NCBI GenBank assembly: GCA_036558265.1 | Contig: DATBFY010000099.1 | Location: 1-14,453 of the forward strand | Direction of reading: 5' to 3' | Length of the DNA stretch: 14,453 bases | Origin: RYN-433 sp036558265 | Lineage (GTDB): Bacteria; Planctomycetota; Phycisphaerae; Tepidisphaerales; Tepidisphaeraceae | Shown: piece after piece, positions 1 through 8,454 of the stretch | How positions within the stretch are numbered: position 1 is the stretch's first letter | How the letters are laid out: every line of letters begins with the position of its first letter | Position numbers and translations under genes: made by a program | The notes under the pieces: generated by a model | Databases searched by the model: none | Told to the model about the DNA's origin: nothing | The model's input: only the letters and a program-made list of their open reading frames with translations

Positions 1-22
1 CCCAAGTCGTCGAACGAACGCC

Positions 23-29
23 GGAGGGG
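23..29 (+). promoter_or_regulatory. Ribosome binding site of lon
   Basis: GGAGGGG lies 3 nt before the GTG at 33 and 6 nt before the GTG at 36. The spacing favours initiation at 36, which would shorten Lon by one residue. Confidence 0.7.
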
Positions 30-32
30 ACG

Positions 33-2516
<2,484 letters not shown>

Positions 2517-2542
2517 GCGGTTATGATGTGGCACGGATCAGT

Positions 2543-2564
2543 GCGGTAGCGTGGCGGTAGCGTG
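2543..2564 (+). repeat. Perfect 11-bp tandem direct repeat (2 copies)
   Basis: GCGGTAGCGTG occurs at 2543-2553 and again, directly abutting, at 2554-2564. It lies in the 117-nt gap between lon and the STAS gene, just upstream of a GC-rich hairpin. It could be a binding site for a dimeric regulator or a slippage product; the sequence alone does not decide. Confidence 0.8.
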
Positions 2565-2573
2565 GGTGCCGCG

Positions 2574-2610
2574 CGCAAGCCGCGCGGGCTTGCGGGCGCG
2601 CGCGGTTCTT
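2574..2610 (+). terminator. GC-rich hairpin downstream of lon, possible terminator
   Basis: CGCAAGCC (2574-2581) pairs perfectly with GGCTTGCG (2587-2594) around a 5-nt loop. The stem can be prolonged by CCGCG (2569-2573) pairing with CGCGG (2601-2605) across a bulge. Only a weak T-tract (TTCTT, 2606-2610) follows, so it may be a weak or partial terminator of lon, or a leader structure of the STAS gene that begins 23 nt later. Confidence 0.45.
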
Positions 2611-2633
2611 CCGGGGAGTGAGGCAGGCCAGAC

Positions 2634-2987
2634 ATGAGCGATATCTTCCGCCGTCAACGAATCGAGGACTTCACGGTGATCGAGTTCCTGACGCCGTCGC
2701 TGATGGATCCGATCGTCCTCGAGCAGACGGCGCAGGCGCTTTACAAGATCATCGACGAGGAGGACCAGCGGAAGATCATCATGGACTTCGAGCGGGTGCA
2801 GTACCTGTCGTCCCAGGCGATCGGGATCGTGCTGGCGATGCACAAGAAGCTGAACGCGCTCAAGAACTCGCGGCTGGTCCTGTGCGCGGTGGGACCCAAG
2901 CTGATGGAGTTGATCAAGCTGACACGTCTGGACCGCTTACTGACGATCAAGCCGACGCAGAAGGAAGCGGTCACCGTCTTTCAATAA
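2634..2987 (+). CDS. STAS-domain protein, anti-sigma factor antagonist-like
   Basis: This 117-aa protein is a single STAS domain, the fold of SpoIIAA/RsbV anti-anti-sigma factors and related switch proteins. The strand DFTVIEFLTP (12-21), the core strand KIIMDFERVQYLSSQAIGIVL (47-67, shown without claiming exact edges) and the closing CAVGPKLMELIKLTRLDRLL helix region are typical. Ser59-Ser60 occupy the place of the phosphorylated serine of SpoIIAA, although the aspartate usual before it is Leu58. AGGCAGG at 2621-2627 is the likely ribosome binding site. No anti-sigma kinase, phosphatase or sigma factor lies in the window, so the partner is unknown. The 3-nt gap to the ACT-domain gene suggests co-translation and a shared regulatory role. 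The fold is secure; a sigma-factor role is inferred. Confidence 0.88.
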   Translation: MSDIFRRQRIEDFTVIEFLTPSLMDPIVLEQTAQALYKIIDEEDQRKIIMDFERVQYLSSQAIGIVLAMHKKLNALKNSRLVLCAVGPKLMELIKLTRLDRLLTIKPTQKEAVTVFQ

Positions 2988-2990
2988 GAT

Positions 2991-3437
2991 ATGGATACCC
3001 GCACGGATATTCAGTTCAGCGTGTTCCTGGTGAACAAGCCTGGGGTGCTGGCGCAGGTGACCAATGCGCTGGCGGAGGCGAAATTGAACGTCCAGGCGAT
3101 GACGCTGGTCGACTCGCAGGAGCACGGCGTGCTGCGCGTGGTGGCCGACGACGCGCCCACGACCCGCAAGGTGCTGGGAAACCTGAACCTGCCGATGACC
3201 GAGACCGAGGTGCTGTGCCTGGACCTGTCGAACCGTCCGGGCGCGCTGGCGGACGTGGCGACGCTGCTGGGGCAGAACCACGTGAACATCAACTACGCCT
3301 ACTGCACGAGCGGCGCCCCGGGCGGGCGAACGACGGGGATCTTCAAGGTGGCGGACGTGAAGAAGGCGCTGCACGTGCTGAAGGATTCGGGGGGAAAGCA
3401 TAAGGAACCCAACCTGAGGCGGGTGGGACGAAAGTAA
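2991..3437 (+). CDS. Tandem ACT-domain protein
   Basis: This 148-aa protein consists of two ACT domains, small ligand-binding modules that usually sense amino acids. Each begins with the hallmark loop: NKPGVLAQV at 15-23 and NRPGALADV at 81-89, followed by a helix and the V-N-V/I-N strand (KLNVQAMTL; HVNINYAYC). It resembles stand-alone double-ACT regulators, with no enzymatic domain attached. A short basic tail (KHKEPNLRRVGRK) closes it. The ATG at 2991 lies 3 nt after the STAS stop with no independent strong ribosome site, which points to translational coupling. Ligand is not predictable; feedback sensing of an amino acid is family knowledge, and the link to the STAS protein is inference. 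Confidence 0.88.
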   Translation: MDTRTDIQFSVFLVNKPGVLAQVTNALAEAKLNVQAMTLVDSQEHGVLRVVADDAPTTRKVLGNLNLPMTETEVLCLDLSNRPGALADVATLLGQNHVNINYAYCTSGAPGGRTTGIFKVADVKKALHVLKDSGGKHKEPNLRRVGRK

Positions 3438-3460
3438 GCGCGTCCGTTATCATTGCCTTC

Positions 3461-4207
3461 ATGCTCGCGGTTTGGCTTCACGAGTTGGACGCGCACCTGA
3501 CCGGGTGGGCGCACGCGCTGCAGTGGCCGATGGAGCCGTTGCTGGAACTGGCGCTGGCGGCGCTGCTGGGGGGGCTGGTGGGGTTGGAACGGGAGGTGCG
3601 GGGGCGTCAGGCGGGATTCCGCACCAACCTCCTGGTGGCGCTAGGCTGCGCGCTGGCGATGATCGTGTCGAACTCGGTGGCGCGGCAGCCGTGGCCCCAT
3701 TCGCCGGACTTCAACGTGTCGGTGGACCCGGCGCGGATCGCGTACGGGGTGATGGCGGGGATCGGGTTCCTGGGGGCGGGGGTGATCGTCAAGCACGAGG
3801 GGAGCGTGCGCGGCCTGACGACGGCGGCGGGGTTGTGGTGCAACGCGGCGATCGGCCTGGCGTGCGGGCTGGGGCTTTACCTGGTCGCGGTGTTCGCGGC
3901 GATCCTGGTGCTGATCGCGCTTTGGCTGCTGGATCGGTTCGAGCGCTTCGTGCCAAAGATCCGGTACCGGGAAATCACGGTGCGGCGCGCGTGGAGCCCC
4001 GGGGTGGTCGGGGAGACCGTGCGGATGATCGAATCGCAGGAACACCTGGATGTTCGGGACGCCAGCTTTCACCGGCTGAGCGACCTGGGGACGGTGGAGA
4101 TCCGCCTGCTGATCGCGTTTGGCAACAAGCAACAGTACTTCCGGTTCGAGGAGGACCTGGACAAACGCAAGGATTGCCAGATCGTGGCGGCGTCCACTGC
4201 ATCATGA
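3461..4207 (+). CDS. MgtC/SapB family membrane protein
   Basis: This 248-aa inner-membrane protein carries the MgtC/SapB core. The signature stretches are ALLGGLVGLEREVRGRQAGF (34-53), RTNLLVALGCALAM (54-67), GIGFLGAGVIV (100-110) and VRGLTTAAGLWCNAAIG (116-132). Four to five membrane helices fill about 27-157. A soluble C-terminal domain (about 168-248) resembles the ACT-like tail found in many MgtC relatives. In enterobacteria MgtC restrains the F-ATPase and aids growth at low Mg2+ and inside macrophages; family members in free-living bacteria often have no proven role. The ATG at 3461 has no clear Shine-Dalgarno; a later ATG at residue 24 would also precede the first core helix. It follows the ACT gene by 23 nt and is probably co-transcribed with it. 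Confidence 0.9.
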   Translation: MLAVWLHELDAHLTGWAHALQWPMEPLLELALAALLGGLVGLEREVRGRQAGFRTNLLVALGCALAMIVSNSVARQPWPHSPDFNVSVDPARIAYGVMAGIGFLGAGVIVKHEGSVRGLTTAAGLWCNAAIGLACGLGLYLVAVFAAILVLIALWLLDRFERFVPKIRYREITVRRAWSPGVVGETVRMIESQEHLDVRDASFHRLSDLGTVEIRLLIAFGNKQQYFRFEEDLDKRKDCQIVAASTAS

Positions 4208-4298
4208 GGAGGGGGACTCCGTCTGATATGGGGGGGCAGTGCGCGGCCCTGCGGGCGTGCGGCCAAACGGGGCGCTCGCGTCGGCGGGGTGGGCGCGG

Positions 4299-4304
4299 CA
4301 TAAT
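4299..4304 (+). promoter_or_regulatory. Candidate -10 box upstream of the PDZ-like gene
   Basis: The 138-nt gap between the MgtC-like and PDZ-like genes contains CATAAT, a 5/6 match to the sigma-70 -10 consensus, 41 nt before the ATG at 4346. No convincing -35 element lies 16-18 nt upstream, so this is a weak promoter call. The AT-richness of the spot is striking against the local GC background. Confidence 0.3.
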
Positions 4305-4345
4305 ATGGTCTGGGGTCGTACTTTACGTGGACGGGACGGTCGCAC

Positions 4346-4774
4346 ATGCGGTATGGATTTGGACTGGTCGGCGTTCTGGTCACGCTGGGCGTGATCATCT
4401 GGTTCATGCACGTCTACGAACTGCCCGCCACCTCGCAGGCGCTCAAGACCAAGAAGAAGATCGAAGAACAGTTCAGCATGAACACCCCCGACGGGCTGGC
4501 GGAGGCGCAGGCGTCGATCACGCTGGACGACGCGATGCGCGGCAGCCGGTTCGAGGGGCTGCTGGTCAAGGGGATCGTGATCGGCGGGCCGATGTCGAAG
4601 ACGTTCGGGCTGTTGCCGGGCGACCAGATCGTGGCGATCGGCGGGCAGCGGCTTCGCGACACGCCGTGGAACGATCCGGAATTTGCCCGCGCGACCCTGT
4701 TCGAGGCCAAGCTCCGCCAGCAGGCGTTGACCGTGCTGCGCGGCGGGCAGGAGATCGAGCTCAAACCCACTTAG
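4346..4774 (+). CDS. Membrane-anchored PDZ-like protein
   Basis: The 142-aa protein starts with a short basic residue and one membrane helix (about 4-22), so it is probably a single-pass protein with its body outside the cytoplasm. A charged linker (KTKKKIEEQ, 35-42) follows. Residues 71-140 resemble the C-terminal half of a PDZ domain: a strand (LLVKGIVIGGPM), the turn GLLPGDQIVAIGG (88-100) typical of periplasmic PDZ modules, and a terminal strand ALTVLRGGQEIELKP. There is no protease or secretin domain, unlike DegP, RseP or GspC, although GspC-type proteins have a similar anchor-plus-PDZ plan. It has a 138-nt leader of its own. Its partner is unknown, and the function is unassigned. Confidence 0.75.
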   Translation: MRYGFGLVGVLVTLGVIIWFMHVYELPATSQALKTKKKIEEQFSMNTPDGLAEAQASITLDDAMRGSRFEGLLVKGIVIGGPMSKTFGLLPGDQIVAIGGQRLRDTPWNDPEFARATLFEAKLRQQALTVLRGGQEIELKPT

Positions 4775-4829
4775 CGCGCCCCCGGTGCCGGTTTCCCCGA
4801 ATTCATCTGGATCGTCCGTTCGACCGGGT

Positions 4830-6338
4830 ATGAGTCGAGCCGTGCGGCTTTGCGCATGGGTCCTGCTGGTCGGCGTGCTGCTGGGCGGGCAAGTGGTCTG
4901 GCTGTACGCGCTGCGGGGGCCGGCGTTGCTGGCGCGCGAAGCCGTGCTGATCTGGGGGCAGGTGGTGTTGGCGGCAGCGGCGCTGGGGATGCTGGGGCTG
5001 CTCAAGACCACGCCGGGGGATGCGATTCGGCTCTCCGGGCGGGTGAGCGCGTGGGTGATCGTTGGCGGAACGGTGATGCTTCAGGCGACGGCGGTCGTGC
5101 TGCTCGCGCCGCTGCTGTCGGACGACCTGTCTCGGTATCGGCTGGACGGGCGGATGTGGACCTGCGGGGTCTCGCCGTATTCGACGACACCGGAGGAGTT
5201 CGCGTATCCCCTCACCGATCCACTGGACGCGATGGTGCCGTATCGGGACTGGCACACGATTTATCCTCCGGTAAGCCAGGCGGTGTTCGCCGGGGCGCGG
5301 TGGCTGGACAACGCGATCAACCCGCCGGGCAAGAAATGGCTGTCCGCTTCCCCGGGTTCGTGGCGGGCGGGAGTGCTGGAACCGGAGGCGTTGCGGCGCA
5401 CGCGTGTTTTTCGGGGGGTGTTTGCCCTGTTCGCGGTTGGGGCAGTGATCGTACTCGTGCGCGCGCTGGGGAAAGCCGGGCAGAGCGTCTGGTACGCCGC
5501 GGTCCTGGGCTGGAACCCCCTCTTCACCCTGGAGAGCGGCGCGATGGGTCACCAGGACGCGATCGGGCTGTTCTTCGTGGCGGCGGCGCTGGCGGCGGTC
5601 GCCTCGCGGCACTTCAACCGGGCCGGCGCGGCGCTGGCGCTGGCCTGCGGGGTCAAGCCTTTGGCGGTGTTGCTGCTGCCGTTCCTCTGGCGGCAGACAC
5701 ACGAGGAACACGACTTTCGCGCCGGGCGGAAGATGGTGCTGCTCTTCGGCGCCACGTTCGCCGTCGTGTACATCCCCGCGCTGCTGGTTCAGAACGGTTG
5801 GGTCGGCTGGCGGCAGACGGTCGGGCAGTTCTCCCGCAGTTGGGAGGCGAACGGGCTGTTTTACGAGTCGTTCAAGGCGCTGTTCGGGCAGGGGGACGCC
5901 GGGCGGCAGATGGAGCGCGCCAAGGACGCCGCCCGTCTGTTCGCCGCAATCGCGGCGCTGGGGATGGGGCTGCTCCTCTGGCAATCGCGCGCGAGGCTCG
6001 CCGAGGCGGGCTACTGGGTCATGCTCATCCTGCTGCTGTTCGCGCCCTTGGTTTACCCGTGGTACCTGCTGTGGGTGCTGGTCTTCATCCCGATGCTGCG
6101 GGGCCCGCAGGGCTTCACCGGACTGGCATGGACCGCGACGGCGTCGATGAGCTACACGCTGTGGCGCAACGCGCCGTGGACCTGGGAGGTGCCGCCTGCA
6201 TGGATGGCAGCCCAGTACCTGCCGGTGTTGTGCGTGCTGGCCGTCGAGGTCGCGCGGCTGGCGCGCGTCGTCCCGCTGGGGCGGGGGTTGGAGGCGGCGG
6301 CGCCGCGGTCGCGCGGGAAGACGGTTCCCGACCGCTGA
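4830..6338 (+). CDS. GT87-like (GT-C fold) membrane glycosyltransferase
   Basis: This 502-aa polytopic membrane protein has roughly ten hydrophobic helices and matches the plan of polyprenol-phosphate-sugar dependent mannosyltransferases (DUF2029/GT87-like). The first outer loop holds the acidic motif LSDDLSRYRLDGRMW (97-110, Asp98-Asp99) followed by GVSPYSTTPEEF, then HTIYPPVSQ (142-150) and the conserved NPL...GHQDAIGL (229-247). Such enzymes add a sugar from a lipid-linked donor on the outer face of the inner membrane. A GTG at 4785 would add 15 residues, but the ATG at 4830 directly precedes the natural N-terminus of a first helix; neither has a strong ribosome site. The acceptor is unknown. 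The gene faces the minus-strand cluster, with 34 nt between the converging stops. Confidence 0.82.
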   Translation: MSRAVRLCAWVLLVGVLLGGQVVWLYALRGPALLAREAVLIWGQVVLAAAALGMLGLLKTTPGDAIRLSGRVSAWVIVGGTVMLQATAVVLLAPLLSDDLSRYRLDGRMWTCGVSPYSTTPEEFAYPLTDPLDAMVPYRDWHTIYPPVSQAVFAGARWLDNAINPPGKKWLSASPGSWRAGVLEPEALRRTRVFRGVFALFAVGAVIVLVRALGKAGQSVWYAAVLGWNPLFTLESGAMGHQDAIGLFFVAAALAAVASRHFNRAGAALALACGVKPLAVLLLPFLWRQTHEEHDFRAGRKMVLLFGATFAVVYIPALLVQNGWVGWRQTVGQFSRSWEANGLFYESFKALFGQGDAGRQMERAKDAARLFAAIAALGMGLLLWQSRARLAEAGYWVMLILLLFAPLVYPWYLLWVLVFIPMLRGPQGFTGLAWTATASMSYTLWRNAPWTWEVPPAWMAAQYLPVLCVLAVEVARLARVVPLGRGLEAAAPRSRGKTVPDR

Positions 6339-6372
6339 AGCGGCCTCGCCGGACGGGGGGCGCGTGCGCGCC

Positions 6373-8400
6373 TCAATCCTTGAGCGGGAACCCGTTGGCC
6401 TTGCCGAGGAATTGAAGCTCCTTGGCCCGCTGGTCGGCCTCCATGAGGAAGATGAGCGTGATGCTGTCGACGGTGGCGCCCTGGATCGGCGAAACGTTGA
6501 CCCCCTCGACGTTGGCACGGTAGGTGGCCATCAGCTTTTCGGCGCCGCCCTGCTTCACGTTGTAGTAGATGCCCGACGGCTTGGTCGGGATGTTCCTGCC
6601 ATCGACGACGGTCGTGTTCTGCGGCCCGAGCGTGGCCCACGCCCACGGATCCTCGCCCGCTGCGGCGACGGTCTTGAGCGTCACCTGCACCATCCGCTTG
6701 CCCTGCGGGACGAACAGCTCCTGCACGGTGGGTGGCGACTTGCCCAGGTTGGCGATGACCGAGTCCGGGCTGGAGAGATCCGTCTCCAGCACGTCGAACT
6801 TCTTGCCGGTCAGGTGGCCGGACACGGCGGTGGTCGCCACGTCCGCGTCGGCGTCGCCCGTGCCCACGCCCAGGGCATAAGGCAGCTTGTTGGTGACGGT
6901 CAGCGTCGGCTGATCGAGGTGCGCCGTCTTCCAGCCGTTCTCCTCCGTGGCCGTGCCGGGGGCGGCGGTGGCAGGGGTTCGGGTGCCGGGGTTGTCGGCG
7001 GTGGCGGCGTTGATGGCGTCGCGGCGCCCGCGCAGCGCGGACATCGTGTTTGCCGTCCGATCGCCGGCGTTGGCGGTCGGTTGCGGTTGCGGCTGCTCGG
7101 GCTGCGGCTGCTCCGCGGGGGCGTTGGGATCTTCCTTGTAAAGCTGGGCCTTGCGCAGCGGGAAGAACTTCTTGCCCGCCGGCGGTTGCCCGACCACCAC
7201 CTTGACGTCGTCCAGCGGCACCTTTACCAGGCGCTTGATTTCGATGAACGTGCCGGGGACGAACTGGACCGATTCGGGCGCCGCTTGCGCGCCCTTAACC
7301 GCGGGTCTGCCGGCGATCGTGTTGAAGACCGAATCGGTGTCGTCCAACTCGAAGACGAAGTGCGCCCCGTGGTCTTCCTTGGAGACGTCGATGAACAGGA
7401 AGTCGTCCGGCTTGTTGATCCACACCTGCCCCTGCTGGAACGTGCCGACCGGGTAATTGTCCTTCCACCCGCCGTCGGCGGTTTTAGTTACGATGCGCAC
7501 GGAACCCGTGCTCAGGCGAACCAGGTGGTCAACCTCGTCGGCGGCGTCGTTCTTGAACAGCACGGTGACCGCGACCAGTTTCTTGCCCGCCTCGGGCGCG
7601 AGCTTCTCACCCTTGGGGAACGCGTCGCGGATCCCGGTGAACTCGGCCATGGCCTTGGGGAGTGTCGGCGGCATGAGCACGGTGGCCTGCACGACCTCGA
7701 CCTGCGTTCCGGTCTTGTTGGTCGCGGTGTGCTTGCCGCCGCTCTCGATCCCGACGCGCTGCCCGAACAGCTCCTGGATCAAGTCCGGGTGGATCGAGTC
7801 GAACGGCTTTTCGTTCGCCAGGGAACCGGCGCCACTGAGGCGCTTGGCGGTCGCGACGACGATGTCATCCACGGGAAGGATGAGCCCGCGCTCGTCCTTT
7901 TCCAGGTCGGCGTTCTTCATCTCGTCGTAGACGGTGCGGTTCACCTGCCGGGTCCCCTCGCCCGGGACGACCACCTCGCGCTCGCGCTCGGTGCGCAGCT
8001 CGTAGCGGCTGTAGCCGAAGATGCTCGGCCCGAACGGCATCGATTGCAGCGCGATGACGACGATACCGGTGGCGAAGATGCCCGCGATGAGCCCGCAGAC
8101 CGCCCCGCCGATCGAATCCACCAGGTGCGGCAGGCGGATGTTGCCCGGGACCAGACTGTCGAAGAACACCCGACCGATCAGGTAGACCAGCGCGAAGATC
8201 GCGATCAGGCAGATCGCCTGCGCCTGGTCGCTGAACTTCCCGCCCGACAGGTAGTTGGCCATGGGTTCGTAAAAGGACAGGGCCATCATCGCGGCGAGGA
8301 CGGCCAGGATCCCCGAGATCAGCCCGCTGATCAGGCCCCCTACGTAGTGGATGTAGGCGATCAGACCGACGATGAGGATGACGACGACGCTGAGGATCAT
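6373..8400 (-). CDS. CvpA-like membrane protein with large duplicated soluble region
   Basis: The 675-aa product begins with four membrane helices (about 3-20, 23-42, 62-81, 98-119). The fourth contains VDSIGGAVCGLIAGIF, the pattern of CvpA/colicin V production family proteins, which normally end soon afterwards at 160-200 aa. Here about 550 further residues follow. Two blocks look related: around 225-355 (GKKLVAVTVLFKN at 272-284, ending AHFVFELDD) and around 495-655 (GKRMVQVTLKTV at 567-578, ending ITLIFLMEAD), which resemble DUF4352-type beta-sandwich domains. They are separated by a Pro/Gln-rich linker (430-441) and an Ala/Thr-rich segment. The soluble part is probably extracytoplasmic. 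It is the third gene of the minus-strand cluster and has no Shine-Dalgarno; heptamer repeats lie 10 nt before the ATG. CvpA assignment is moderate; the function is unknown. Confidence 0.75.
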   Translation of the reverse strand: MILSVVVILIVGLIAYIHYVGGLISGLISGILAVLAAMMALSFYEPMANYLSGGKFSDQAQAICLIAIFALVYLIGRVFFDSLVPGNIRLPHLVDSIGGAVCGLIAGIFATGIVVIALQSMPFGPSIFGYSRYELRTEREREVVVPGEGTRQVNRTVYDEMKNADLEKDERGLILPVDDIVVATAKRLSGAGSLANEKPFDSIHPDLIQELFGQRVGIESGGKHTATNKTGTQVEVVQATVLMPPTLPKAMAEFTGIRDAFPKGEKLAPEAGKKLVAVTVLFKNDAADEVDHLVRLSTGSVRIVTKTADGGWKDNYPVGTFQQGQVWINKPDDFLFIDVSKEDHGAHFVFELDDTDSVFNTIAGRPAVKGAQAAPESVQFVPGTFIEIKRLVKVPLDDVKVVVGQPPAGKKFFPLRKAQLYKEDPNAPAEQPQPEQPQPQPTANAGDRTANTMSALRGRRDAINAATADNPGTRTPATAAPGTATEENGWKTAHLDQPTLTVTNKLPYALGVGTGDADADVATTAVSGHLTGKKFDVLETDLSSPDSVIANLGKSPPTVQELFVPQGKRMVQVTLKTVAAAGEDPWAWATLGPQNTTVVDGRNIPTKPSGIYYNVKQGGAEKLMATYRANVEGVNVSPIQGATVDSITLIFLMEADQRAKELQFLGKANGFPLKD

Positions 8401-8410
8401 GGGGTTTTGG

Positions 8411-8431
8411 GGTTCAGGGTTCAGGGTTCAG
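8411..8431. repeat. Telomere-like heptamer repeat, three perfect GGTTCAG units
   Basis: GGTTCAG is repeated at 8411-8417, 8418-8424 and 8425-8431, preceded by a G/T-rich run (8401-8410). The last unit continues into TTCAG-GA-CTGAA, a small inverted repeat (8427-8438). It fills most of the 54-nt gap between the two minus-strand genes, so the mRNA would read as CUGAACC repeats just ahead of the CvpA-like start codon. Confidence 0.9.
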
Positions 8432-8454
8432 GACTGAACGCGAGGTCGCGCGGT

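Noticed and set aside
6359..6372. GGCGC-GTGC-GCGCC mini-hairpin between the converging genes as a bidirectional terminator
   Set aside because: The stem is only 5 bp, has no T-tract on either strand, and such GC palindromes are expected often at this base composition.
4803..6518. 571-codon open frame on - opposite the GT87-like gene
   Set aside because: The composition is Arg/Pro/Gln-rich shadow sequence; the + strand encodes conserved GT-C motifs and membrane helices.
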